Shown: positions 1-8,106 of the stretch, piece by piece
How the letters are laid out: each line of letters starts with the position of its first letter
Numbering within the stretch: position 1 is the stretch's first letter
NCBI GenBank assembly: GCA_021827645.1
Contig: JAKAVA010000076.1
Coordinates: 1-41,368, forward strand
Length of the DNA: 41,368 bases
Source of the DNA: Planctomycetota bacterium
Lineage (GTDB): Bacteria; Planctomycetota; Phycisphaerae; WQYP01
Direction: 5' to 3'
Notes under the pieces: model-generated
The model's database searches: none
The model's input: only the letters and a program-made list of their open reading frames with translations
Told to the model about the DNA's origin: nothing
Position numbers and translations under genes: made by a program

Positions 1-660
1 CGGACGTTGGAGGAATTGGTCAAAGATCATTACGCCGGAGTTGTGGACAACGATTACAATGTAGGTCGCGTGATGGATGTACTGGAGAAAACCGGTACGC
101 TCGACGATACCGCCATCATTCTCAGTTCCGATCATGGCTTCTTCCTCGGTGAATGGCGCATGTACGACAAGCGTTTCATGTATGAGCCCTCCATTCGGGT
201 TGCCCTGATGGTTCGCTATCCGCGGTTGGTAAAAGCGGGAAGCGTCTGCGATTTGATGGTTCTCAATCTTGATACGATGCCGACCATGATGGAGTTGGCG
301 GGCGTTAAGATTCCGGAGAATGCGCAGGGGAAGAGCTTGGTTCCGTTGCTGCAGGGTAAGTCTCCGACCGATTGGCGAAAAGACTGGTACTATGAATATT
401 TCGAATATCCATGGGTCGAGCATGTGCGTCCCCATCGCGGTGTTCGCACGGAACGCTACAAATTGATCCATTTTCACACGATGCCGCAGTATCCAAAACT
501 GCCGGATCAGTTCGAGCTTTACGACTTGAAGGAAGATCCCAAAGAACTCAATAATCTTTACGGCAAGCCGGGTTATGAAGCTCTGGCGGAACAATTAAAG
601 CGGCGTATCGTTGAATTTCGCAAGGAAACTCATGACCATACCACCAATGCCACAACCTGA
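1..660 (+). CDS. Sulfatase, C-terminal part (5' end outside window)
   Basis: The reading frame is open from base 1, so this is the last ~219 residues of a longer gene; the N-terminal half with the formylglycine-forming Cys/Ser motif lies outside. What is visible fits a type I sulfatase of the iduronate-2-sulfatase/arylsulfatase group: the metal-site signature SSDHGFFLGEW about 40 residues in, a following Lys/Arg-rich YDKRFMYEPS segment, the dimetal-proximal IRVALMVRYP strand, and the C-terminal subdomain ending with ELYDLKEDPKELNNLY, typical of the family. It would hydrolyse sulfate esters on a polysaccharide, usually in the periplasm. It converges on an alpha-L-rhamnosidase, which suggests a sulfated deoxysugar polymer as substrate (inference). 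Substrate class cannot be told from this half. The family call is firm. Confidence 0.9.
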   Translation, partial: RTLEELVKDHYAGVVDNDYNVGRVMDVLEKTGTLDDTAIILSSDHGFFLGEWRMYDKRFMYEPSIRVALMVRYPRLVKAGSVCDLMVLNLDTMPTMMELAGVKIPENAQGKSLVPLLQGKSPTDWRKDWYYEYFEYPWVEHVRPHRGVRTERYKLIHFHTMPQYPKLPDQFELYDLKEDPKELNNLYGKPGYEALAEQLKRRIVEFRKETHDHTTNATT

Positions 661-675
661 CGATTTATCGTCAGG
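656..675 (+). terminator. Hairpin at the sulfatase stop codon
   Basis: CCTGACGA, loop TTTA, TCGTCAGG: a perfect 8-bp stem that includes the stop codon of the sulfatase gene. The bases after it (TCTTAATC) are only weakly T-rich, so it may end or protect the mRNA rather than be a classic intrinsic terminator. Confidence 0.4.
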
Positions 676-788
676 TCTTAATCAGGTGGTCTGGTTCTTC
701 ATCCTGCTTTCTATAGACGGCGGGCGCAGGTTTCAAAAGTGAGGCCTCTGTCTGCAAGCTGAAAAAGCTCAGTCTGTAGTTCGTTTGA

Positions 789-3251
789 TCATGGAGATCT
801 GAGTGCGCCATCGGCAGCCAAAATCAGTTTGCCATGCCCTTCAATCTTGATGGGTTGAATTTGTCCGGGTGTATGGAGCCAGACTGGTCCGGAAGTATGG
901 AGGTGATAGGAAAAACCGCCGTCGGTAGTACGTAACCAATCCACATCCACAGTGCCATCTTCCAGCGGCAAAGGCACTTTTCCGGCGGCCCACTTCAGGC
1001 TACCGGGAATCAGACGCAGATCAAAATGGCGGTTGCCATACTCATAGCGAGCCTGCAGGCCGAGAACGTATTGGCTCAATTGTGCGGTCGGTGATCCGCT
1101 CCATCCATGACAATGACTCCAGTTCAAATCAAAAACTTCCGGTTGGGTGGTTAAACCCTGATCCAACGCCCAGCCCCAACAGACTCGATATTGATTCAGT
1201 ACAAAATCCATCTCGCCGTTTTCAATCAGTGGTGGAAAAGCATAGTATGAGAAATAGGGAGTGATGATCTGATGCGACCGCACACCGGGATTGCTCAGGC
1301 GCGGAGCGGCAGCGTTGTTGGGAAAGCATGAGAGAATATGCGATTTGATATAACGTATCGCCGAGGCGCGCTGCCGCCTCGGTATGAATGAACTGCGAAG
1401 AGCGAATACCAGGTTATGGTAACCAATTTTATTCCAATTCTCGTCTGCCAGTATGGGATGCAGCCATCGTGTTATGATCGTTTTCAATTGGTCGGCAATC
1501 TTTTGATAGCGGGTGGAATTTTCGCGCAGCAGTGTCGTCCATTGGCACAAATTCCTGAAACCTGCCAAAACCTCCAGATTCAACGCCATTTGCAGATCGC
1601 CGCCAAAGCCCCAGTCGATAAATGGCCACGCCAGCGCAGGTTTGATCCCACGGGGTGTCATGGCACGCTCAAAAGCCATCGCGTTGCGACGGGCGTAGGG
1701 AAGCATTTCTTTAAGAATGGCCCGATCTCCCGTCAAGCGGTAATAGTTCATGGTCGAACTGAACCACTGTGCTGCGTAAGTCGATAGATAGGCGATCCCA
1801 CCCGGGTCTAGGCCAGCGACGAGCCCATCGTTACGGGCACACCAGGCGGATTGCCGAATTCCACGTCGATACAGCCGCAGATCGTTAAAACTCGCAGCCG
1901 CGATGAATATGGAAACATGCCCGTCACCCATCCACTGGCCGCGTTCGCGTGTTGGATTATCAATAATGGCATCTTCTGAGCAACTTCGAGTCGTGTCAGC
2001 GCCCAGTCGCCATATCCGATTGAGCCGGTAGTCTGCACATTCAAATTCACCGACCGGGTCACCAAAGTAGGAGCGTTGTTGATATTGCTCGGCCAGAAAA
2101 CGCACTTTCGACTCATCCGCCTGAATGTGAATTTCCAGGTAGCGTCCACCTTGTGGAATTACAGGCCAGAAAGTCTGAACGCCGCCTCGGGCAATATAGT
2201 GAACCAAGTTATGCGACAAGCCGGCAGAAAGCGGAATGTAGGGAATGACTCTTCCTTGAAGCGTGGAGAAGTCTTGGGGTAATTTTACAACTGTTTTATG
2301 GCTGTAACCGCTGACGAGGTTGTGATTCGTAAGCGATTCGCTGTACCCGAATTCTATCACCGTACCGGGCGGAACATCCAGCGTAAATTCCGGCCGCCCC
2401 AGCCGCACCTGGCCCAAGTCATAACGCCGCCAGATTCCAGTGGGAGGGGTGGATGGACATAAATTCCGCGAATTCCACGCGATATCCTGTTCGTTTTTCC
2501 AGTGAGGCTTCTCTGCACCGTCAAATGGTCCGGTCAGTACCCCCTTAGCAATAAGTTGGGATGAAATTGGAATCTGGAGCACAGATCCCACGGAGATGGG
2601 GCGAAGTTGCCATGATTCCACGGCCGTCATTCGCACAGGTCGCATCCACTGTGTGTCATCAAAGTCTGGTAGATGCCAGTCTGTGGGATTTTTCCGCGTA
2701 TCGCACCATTCAATCCATGCAAACTGCGGATTAATACGCTGACCCGACTTTACAAAACCTCTCAGATGCAGGCATTTCCAATCCACGGCCACTTCAGAAT
2801 TGTTCATAGTCGCCTGGCACATAAGAAAGGGAGGGATCATGTTTCCCTGCAACATCCGTGTGGAAACACCCTCAGCTCGAACCGTCGCCGCCAGAACATG
2901 ACGGCCCGCAGACAGGTCAATATCGAGAACTTCATATTCCGGATGGCTGGGAGGAAATCGATAGGGGCCCTGCGTGAGGAATTCGCCATCCAGAAGGAGA
3001 TTAAACCAGTTACTGCCCAAAACTCGGATGGTGATCCGTTGCGGATGGGAGAGAGCAAACGTGCCGCGGAAAGCCCCGTAGGTATCTGTATGAGTCTGCT
3101 TATCGAGCGAAATCCACATCGCAGGCATGGATACAGAGGGTTCCGTGGAGGAAACTTTTGCCCGCACCGGCGAAGCGGCAGTATTGAGAATTGTAAGCCC
3201 CATGGCCGAAGCCGTCGTGGCTTCAAGGAATTCACGGCGTGTTAAGCTCAT
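789..3251 (-). CDS. Alpha-L-rhamnosidase, GH78-like, Tat-exported
   Basis: Predicted to remove terminal alpha-L-rhamnose from polysaccharides or glycosides. The 820-aa product begins with a Tat signal (TRREFLEATTASAMG, residues 4-18), so it is exported folded. Residues ~45-390 are beta-rich accessory domains; ~395-740 is the (alpha/alpha)6 catalytic domain. The segment DNPTRERGQWMGD carries D431, E436 and D443, with exactly the spacing (+5, +12) of the catalytic acidic residues D567/E572/D579 of Bacillus RhaB, and E705 in QPEVFD is the candidate fourth carboxylate. A beta-sandwich closes the protein. AAGGAG sits 7 bases before the ATG, fixing the start. It faces a sulfatase end to end, and a decayed sugar regulator lies upstream. 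Family call good; exact linkage unknown. Confidence 0.87.
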   Translation of the reverse strand: MSLTRREFLEATTASAMGLTILNTAASPVRAKVSSTEPSVSMPAMWISLDKQTHTDTYGAFRGTFALSHPQRITIRVLGSNWFNLLLDGEFLTQGPYRFPPSHPEYEVLDIDLSAGRHVLAATVRAEGVSTRMLQGNMIPPFLMCQATMNNSEVAVDWKCLHLRGFVKSGQRINPQFAWIEWCDTRKNPTDWHLPDFDDTQWMRPVRMTAVESWQLRPISVGSVLQIPISSQLIAKGVLTGPFDGAEKPHWKNEQDIAWNSRNLCPSTPPTGIWRRYDLGQVRLGRPEFTLDVPPGTVIEFGYSESLTNHNLVSGYSHKTVVKLPQDFSTLQGRVIPYIPLSAGLSHNLVHYIARGGVQTFWPVIPQGGRYLEIHIQADESKVRFLAEQYQQRSYFGDPVGEFECADYRLNRIWRLGADTTRSCSEDAIIDNPTRERGQWMGDGHVSIFIAAASFNDLRLYRRGIRQSAWCARNDGLVAGLDPGGIAYLSTYAAQWFSSTMNYYRLTGDRAILKEMLPYARRNAMAFERAMTPRGIKPALAWPFIDWGFGGDLQMALNLEVLAGFRNLCQWTTLLRENSTRYQKIADQLKTIITRWLHPILADENWNKIGYHNLVFALRSSFIPRRQRASAIRYIKSHILSCFPNNAAAPRLSNPGVRSHQIITPYFSYYAFPPLIENGEMDFVLNQYRVCWGWALDQGLTTQPEVFDLNWSHCHGWSGSPTAQLSQYVLGLQARYEYGNRHFDLRLIPGSLKWAAGKVPLPLEDGTVDVDWLRTTDGGFSYHLHTSGPVWLHTPGQIQPIKIEGHGKLILAADGALRSP

Positions 3252-3288
3252 TGAGGACTCCTTAGACAGAAATGCGTCCAGTCAATCG

Positions 3289-3294
3289 AGTATA
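3289..3294 (-). promoter_or_regulatory. Possible -10 box for the rhamnosidase gene
   Basis: On the minus strand an AT-rich island carries TATTATACT, giving a TATACT -10 match about 38 bases before the start codon. No good -35 box lies 16-18 bases further up, so this rests on the -10 alone and on its position. Confidence 0.22.
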
Positions 3295-3372
3295 ATAGTA
3301 ACATTATCATCTTCGCGGGAACAAATACCCACGTTGCTAAAGAAACAGCCCGTTTGGTCGGCACGGAGGTTT

Positions 3373-3860
3373 TTAACAGGAATCATCAAAGATTCTCTCA
3401 AGACTCTCAGCCCGCAGGATAAGCTCACAGCCGACTGATTGTCGTGCGAATTTTAGTATGTCAGGCGGTGCTGCACTCTTGAGATTATCGTCGTTTTTGT
3501 GTGATTGCGCAGTAGAAGAAAAGTTCGCTATGCAGCCGATAGCACTCCCTATGGACCGATTTACTATGCGCCGAGGCGGCCTCATACCCAGTTTCATGAC
3601 GGTATCGTGGGGATAAAGCTGGCGAACTTGGGCACGTCACCAAGACTTGCGTCGACGAATTCGTGAAAAGCTGCCCTGGCGGCGCTTCTCAAATTATCCA
3701 GCATGATGCGGCCAATCGTAGGATTTTTCCAACGCGACCGAGGCGCCGCAATGGGGGGACAAACAAGGGGAGACCAGAGGTAAAAGTGAGGGAATGCCGC
3801 CGGCCGCAAACGAACGCCAATCAACGACAGATACTCATACAAGCCCCATGAATAGCGGTT
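3373..3860 (-). pseudogene. Remnant of a XylR-type (AraC-family) sugar regulator
   Basis: No intact frame crosses this gap, but broken pieces on the minus strand read like a XylR-type regulator, which has a LacI-like sensor domain followed by an AraC helix-turn-helix. The first frame (3860-3594) has GLYEYLSLIG (compare the family's GIxRYAxxxG) and then NPTIGRIMLDN, followed by about 20 residues ending FVDASLGDVPKFASF (compare P-T-x-x-x-V-x-x-D-x-x-x-x-G-x-x-A-A-x-x-F-x-D-x-x-x-x-x-F-A-F). A second frame has ETGYEAASAH. A third (3597-3373) has PPDILKFARQS and SLERIF, like the linker and helix-turn-helix of the family. Total length, about 160 codons, is under half the ~390 usual, so internal deletions and frameshifts are needed. 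It lies just upstream of, and in line with, the rhamnosidase gene such regulators often control. This is recall of family patterns, not an alignment. Confidence 0.38.
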
Positions 3861-3908
3861 TTACACATCCTGAGTCATCGAATGTCGCTTGCTGTCATAA
3901 AGTATTAC

Positions 3909-3982
3909 TGGGCGATACAGGATTCGAACCTGTGACCTCATGCGTGTCATGCATGCGCTCTAACCAACTGAGCTAATCGCCC
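3909..3982 (-). tRNA. tRNA-Val (anticodon GAC)
   Basis: On the minus strand the 74-base sequence folds fully: acceptor GGGCGAT/ATCGCCC, D-arm GCTC/GAGC, anticodon stem CATGC/GCATG with loop ATGACAC (anticodon GAC, reads GUC valine codons), variable loop AGGTC, and T-arm ACAGG TTCGAAT CCTGT with discriminator A. CCA is not encoded, so it must be added by the CCA enzyme. Confidence 0.96.
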
Positions 3983-4072
3983 TCGGGGCAATCATTCATA
4001 CATATTCCCGGCGATGAGCAAATCAACTTGCCCAGCGCTGTTGTTCGAGCCGACCGATCGCGGGGTCGCTCA

Positions 4073-4155
4073 TGGGCGCGGCAGGATTCGAACCTGCGAA
4101 GGCATAAGCCAACGGATTTACAGTCCGTCCCTTTTGGCCGCTCAGGCACACGCCC
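4073..4155 (-). tRNA. tRNA-Tyr (anticodon GTA)
   Basis: An 83-base minus-strand tRNA with the long variable arm expected of bacterial tRNA-Tyr: acceptor GGGCGTG/CGCGCCC with one G-T pair, anticodon stem ACGGA/TCCGT, loop CTGTAAA (anticodon GTA), a 14-base variable arm, and T-arm GCAGG TTCGAAT CCTGC. Discriminator A; no encoded CCA. It lies 90 bases upstream of tRNA-Val in the same orientation, so the two may be co-transcribed. Confidence 0.96.
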
Positions 4156-4289
4156 TTACGCCCTGTAATATAACGTCCAAATGTCGATGCGTAAATTCCC
4201 CGGTCAACGATCCAAATTTTCTTGAAAATGATCAATTTGTGGGCGATAATTGCGTCTAGAAATTGTCTTATGGAGGATAGAGAGGGAAA

Positions 4290-4823
4290 ATGGGAACGGC
4301 ATGTCATTCGGATGCTATGGCGAGGACTAAGTCGAAGCGCACTGCGTTTACCCTCGCAGAGATGATCGTAGTGCTTGCGATCGTCGGAATTTTGATTGGA
4401 ATGGGACTTGCAATCGGAGCACGGATCAAAGAAAGCTCAGAACTTGAGCTTACGCACATCGAGCTGTCAGTGCTCGCTTCCGAATTAACGCGAGTTGAGC
4501 ATCGGACGGGAGTCATCCCGCCAAATATGACCGCCTTTCTACAGGAGGATCAGCAGCTTTATCTTCAACCCGGTACCAACGGTGGATGGATTGTCGGGCC
4601 GTGCCCCATCAATCAGCTACCTCGGCAGGTACTGGTGCCGGGCACCATGGCCGGACCAAACGGTTCCACCATAATTTATGTCGCAGCTATCAAAGACGGC
4701 TTTGGAACTCCGATTCAGATGATTGCGTCTCGTGCCCAAAGTCCAAGAGCTCCCTTTTTCTTCAGCGCCGGGCCCGATCTGATGTATGACACGCCGGACG
4801 ATATTTACAGCTACTCGCCCTGA
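4290..4823 (+). CDS. Type IV/type II-secretion-like pseudopilin
   Basis: A 177-aa protein with a class III (prepilin) signal: a basic leader MARTKSKRTA followed by FTLAEMIVVLAIVGILIGMG, the N-methylation helix with the conserved Glu at +5. The residue before the predicted cut is Ala where Gly is usual. The globular part ends in SAGPDLMYDTPDDIYSY, the Ca-binding-like C-terminal pattern of GspG-type major pseudopilins. It would be cleaved by prepilin peptidase and assemble into a periplasmic pseudopilus or sit as a minor component. The ATG at 4290 follows AGAGGG; a second ATG at 4317 would give a more usual short leader, so the start is open. It stands alone: no other secretion or pilus genes are in the window. 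Confidence 0.82.
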   Translation: MGTACHSDAMARTKSKRTAFTLAEMIVVLAIVGILIGMGLAIGARIKESSELELTHIELSVLASELTRVEHRTGVIPPNMTAFLQEDQQLYLQPGTNGGWIVGPCPINQLPRQVLVPGTMAGPNGSTIIYVAAIKDGFGTPIQMIASRAQSPRAPFFFSAGPDLMYDTPDDIYSYSP

Positions 4824-4983
4824 ACTCGGGAATGATCAAGTTACGGGCATAAAACTTTGACACCCACAACCGTCGATCCCATTACCCGCACGAGTTGTTG
4901 AGAGCTGGCGCAACCGGGAAAATGGGAACAATTTTTTGGACATTTGTTGCAATCCACGTATCACTGGCATATGCTTATGCACT

Positions 4984-5745
4984 ATGCGAGTAAGCCTTTT
5001 TGTAGCATGCCTCACTGACCTTTTCGCCCCTGATGTCGGTATGGCGGTCGTCAAAACTCTGGAACATTTCGGTTGTGAGGTAGATTTTCCCGTTGCGCAA
5101 ACCTGCTGCGGGCAGCCGGCGTACAACAACGGCTTTCCCGCCGATGCCCGCACTCTTGCCGCACGAATGCTGGATGTTTTTCAAAATTCCGAATACGTGG
5201 TCACACCCTCGGGGTCTTGCTGTGCGATGATTCGGGCGCACTACCCGGAACTTTTCCACGATGATCCACGACAACACGACCGAGCGGTCGATCTGGCGGC
5301 GCGGTCCTACGAATATGTTGAATTTTTAACAAAAATATTGAAAGTTGGTCTGACCGGTCTTTCCTTGCCGGAAGATGAAAAATTTACCTACCACTACACC
5401 TGTCATCTGCGTACCTTGGGGGCTTCGGGCGCTCCGGCCATCGGGCTTCTAAAGCAACTGGGCGGTGCGAGCTATTCTGAAATGGAGAAGGCGGACCAGT
5501 GCTGCGGCTTTGGCGGTACTTTCGCCATCAAGTACTCCGATATCAGTGGCGCAATGGTTCGCGACAAGGTGCAATGTGGAGCGGCGACCGGAGCTGATAC
5601 CATGATCGTCAATGACGGTGGTTGCGCTATGAATATCAGCGGCGGATGTCATCGACAGGGGGTGCCAATGAAAGTTCGGCATATCTCCCAGATTATCGCG
5701 GCAGCTATTGATCATTCCGCAGGTAAGAGAAAGGTGGGAGTGTGA
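4984..5745 (+). CDS. lutA: L-lactate utilisation protein LutA (CCG-domain Fe-S protein)
   Basis: LutA, with LutB and LutC, oxidises L-lactate to pyruvate in the cytoplasm or at the inner membrane face, passing electrons to an acceptor. The 253-aa product has the two cysteine-rich CCG domains: C9, C41-C42 (TCCGQP) and C79-C80 in the first; C140, C173-C174 (QCCGFGGTFA) and C214 in the second, as in heterodisulfide reductase subunit B. The ATG at 4984 (MRVSLFVACL) was chosen because family members start there, although an upstream in-frame ATG exists at 4936 and no strong Shine-Dalgarno is visible. A TTGACA at 4857-4862 could be a -35 box but its -10 is poor. It overlaps lutB by GTGA. Confidence 0.9.
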   Translation: MRVSLFVACLTDLFAPDVGMAVVKTLEHFGCEVDFPVAQTCCGQPAYNNGFPADARTLAARMLDVFQNSEYVVTPSGSCCAMIRAHYPELFHDDPRQHDRAVDLAARSYEYVEFLTKILKVGLTGLSLPEDEKFTYHYTCHLRTLGASGAPAIGLLKQLGGASYSEMEKADQCCGFGGTFAIKYSDISGAMVRDKVQCGAATGADTMIVNDGGCAMNISGGCHRQGVPMKVRHISQIIAAAIDHSAGKRKVGV

Positions 5746-7235
5746 CCGAGGTACTCACGGAAAAGAAGGCGGCGGCAGAACGGATATCGCTGCCCGTCTT
5801 TCGGCCGGATTTCATGGCGGATGCGCATGTGGCGTCCGCCGACGATCGATTGCATGATGCCATGGATAACTCCGTCACGAAGCGGGACAGGGGACGCCGG
5901 ACGACCTTGGCGGACCTGCCGGATGCCGATGGACTACGGGAACTCGCCGGCCAGATCAAGCGTCACACACTGGATCATCTCGATTACTATCTTGAACTGC
6001 TCGAAAGTAATGTGAAAAAGCAAGGGGGGGAGGTCCATTACGCCTCCGACCGCCAGCAGGCCAATCAATTGATCGTGGAGATCGCGAAACGAGCCGGTTG
6101 TCGGCTTGTGGTGAAAAGCAAGAGTATGGTCAGCGAAGAGACGGAACTCAATGAGGCGCTCTCGGAGGCAGGTATCGAGCCGCTGGAAACCGACTTGGGG
6201 GAATTCATTCTTCAGGTGGATCATGACCATCCAACGCATCTGGTCATGCCGGTGGTGCACAAGAATGCTGCGGACATCGGGCACATTTTTGAACGCTACT
6301 TCAAAACGGATTTCACGGATAATGCCCAGACGTTGGCGGAAATGGCCCGCGTACATTTGCGCAATCGCTTTAATCAGGCCGACATGGGCGTCAGCGGAGT
6401 GAATTTTGCCGTCGCCGAGACCGGTTCGATTGTTGTATGCTGCAATGAGGGAAACGCCCGCATGTGCGTCTCCCGGCCACGAATTCATGTTGCGCTGATG
6501 GGGATGGAAAAATTAATTCCCGCGATGGATGACCTGCCGGTATTTTTGAAATTGCTTGCGCGCTCCGCATCAGGGCAATCATTGACCCAATACAGCAGTA
6601 TTGTGAGCGGCAGCCGCCGAGCGGGGGAATTGGACGGGCCCGAAGAATTTCATCTGATCATCATGGACAATGGCCGGTCTCGAATTCTGGCCGGTCAATA
6701 TCGCGACACGCTGCGATGTATTCGTTGCGGGGCATGTCTCAATTCATGTCCCATTTATCGAAAAGTGGGCGGTCGGACCTATGGAAGCGTCTATCCAGGG
6801 CCCATCGGTGCCTTGCTGACGCCACTTTTTAATGGATTGGAACAGCACAAACATCTGCCACATGCATCAAGTCTCTGTGGGGCGTGCTTTGACGCCTGTC
6901 CGGTCAAAATTAATATTCCCGAATTTCTGATCAAGCTGCGCGGAGATCAGGTCAAAGCGCACATTACACCCTGGGCGGAACGGGTCATTTTCAAACTCTG
7001 GACGATTGGCCTTCGATTCGGTTGGAGCTACCGCCTGAGTCAGGTTGCCCAGCGGATTGGTATGCGCCTGCTCATGGACAAACAGGGGTGGATCAAACAT
7101 CTGCCGCCACCCGTCAATGGATGGACGCAGCAACGCGACTTCCCCGCACCAGCGAAGGAAGATTTTCGTGCCGTTTATAAGCGTTATCGTCGGGAGCAGC
7201 AGCGCGATACATCGCATACCAAAGAAAAACAATGA
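5742..7235 (+). CDS. lutB: L-lactate utilisation protein LutB (4Fe-4S ferredoxin-type)
   Basis: Central Fe-S subunit of the LutABC lactate oxidation system; 497 aa, close to the usual ~475. Residues ~80-320 form the LUD domain (VAETGSIVVCCNEGNARM near 224-241). Two ferredoxin-type 4Fe-4S motifs follow: C326/C329/C332/C336 (CIRCGACLNSCP) and C379/C382/C386 (CGACFDACP). The start is GTG at 5742 inside the lutA stop (GTGA, 4-base overlap), pointing to translational coupling; GGTGGGAG just upstream can serve as its ribosome site. The N-terminal ~50 residues before the LUD domain are longer than usual. lutC follows after 36 bases. Confidence 0.93.
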   Translation: MTEVLTEKKAAAERISLPVFRPDFMADAHVASADDRLHDAMDNSVTKRDRGRRTTLADLPDADGLRELAGQIKRHTLDHLDYYLELLESNVKKQGGEVHYASDRQQANQLIVEIAKRAGCRLVVKSKSMVSEETELNEALSEAGIEPLETDLGEFILQVDHDHPTHLVMPVVHKNAADIGHIFERYFKTDFTDNAQTLAEMARVHLRNRFNQADMGVSGVNFAVAETGSIVVCCNEGNARMCVSRPRIHVALMGMEKLIPAMDDLPVFLKLLARSASGQSLTQYSSIVSGSRRAGELDGPEEFHLIIMDNGRSRILAGQYRDTLRCIRCGACLNSCPIYRKVGGRTYGSVYPGPIGALLTPLFNGLEQHKHLPHASSLCGACFDACPVKINIPEFLIKLRGDQVKAHITPWAERVIFKLWTIGLRFGWSYRLSQVAQRIGMRLLMDKQGWIKHLPPPVNGWTQQRDFPAPAKEDFRAVYKRYRREQQRDTSHTKEKQ

Positions 7236-7271
7236 CCTGAGACTTTTCATTAGGCGGAGCATCGGCGGTTC

Positions 7272-7988
7272 ATGACATCAGAGATTAAAACCAGCGAACT
7301 GGATAACGATCAGGTGCGTCGCAAGGCGTTTCTGGCCACTGTCCGCAAGGCTCTCGGGCATGATCCCGAGAAGCCCTCTCCCAAGCCGGACTCACGTCCG
7401 CAGCGACTGGATCGTCTGCTTCGTCAGGTTGACATTGACAGTCCGCAAATAGTCAGTCGTTGGATTGAAAAGGCCCGCTCCAACGGCATGACGGTGGTGC
7501 AGGCTGACACACAATCAGTCGCGGATTCGGTGATCGAGTATCTCAGGCAGCAACAAGTGCATTCGGTGATGATCAATTTTTCCGCCAATCCCGCTCCGTC
7601 ATTGGAGTCATGCCTGACGCATGCGGGATTTGAACTGCATCATTGGGGCGATACCGATTGCGTTGAAAAGGCTTTTCAGTGTGATGCAAGCGTCACCGAT
7701 TGTCGGTGCGCTATGGCGGACAGCGGCGGGTTTCTCGTATGGAGTGATTCAGTTTTCGGTCGGTCGACGACTTTGACGACAGCCGTCCATATTGTATTGT
7801 TACCGGAAGATTTGATTGTAGCGGACCTGATTGACGCGATGCCCCGGATGGCAGCGGATAATCATGGAGCCATTCCGTCATATGCGGTGGTCATCAACGG
7901 CCCAAGTAAAACCAGCGATATTGAAATGAAGCTGGTAACCGGGGTGCATGGGCCCAAGTATGTGTGTGCCGTCGTGATTAAACGATGA
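7272..7988 (+). CDS. lutC: L-lactate utilisation protein LutC (LUD domain)
   Basis: Third subunit of the LutABC system, 238 aa, a single LUD (DUF162) domain. The family signatures near the end are clear: GPSKTSDIE (residues 210-218) and GVHGP (224-228). The segment that in LutB reads AETGS is here MADSGGFLVWSDS, a common LutC variant. The ATG at 7272 lies 36 bases after lutB. No separate promoter is obvious, so it is read as the last gene of a three-gene operon. No lactate permease or LutR-type regulator is present nearby. Confidence 0.9.
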   Translation: MTSEIKTSELDNDQVRRKAFLATVRKALGHDPEKPSPKPDSRPQRLDRLLRQVDIDSPQIVSRWIEKARSNGMTVVQADTQSVADSVIEYLRQQQVHSVMINFSANPAPSLESCLTHAGFELHHWGDTDCVEKAFQCDASVTDCRCAMADSGGFLVWSDSVFGRSTTLTTAVHIVLLPEDLIVADLIDAMPRMAADNHGAIPSYAVVINGPSKTSDIEMKLVTGVHGPKYVCAVVIKR

Positions 7989-8060
7989 CGCATCGGCCGG
8001 AATGAACTCTCATGGTGGTGTAAATCGCCGGTGAAAACGGTTTCAGCCGGATGATCTGTA

Positions 8061-8080
8061 ACCGAAATCGATGTTTCGGT
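8061..8080 (+). terminator. Hairpin between lutC and the aldehyde dehydrogenase
   Basis: ACCGAAA, loop TCGATG, TTTCGGT, followed by GTGCTTTT: a 7-bp stem with a short T-run, 72 bases after lutC and 26 before the next start. It could end the lut transcript, partly, or act in the leader of the next gene. Confidence 0.38.
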
Positions 8081-8106
8081 GTGCTTTTACGCGGAGGTAC
8101 CTGATT

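Noticed and set aside
4023-4307. 94-codon minus-strand frame around the tRNA-Tyr gene
   Set aside because: It runs through a complete tRNA gene and has no protein-like character.
4857-4885. TTGACA with CATTAC 17 bases downstream, before lutA
   Set aside because: The -35 box is perfect, but the -10 is too poor for a separate promoter call.
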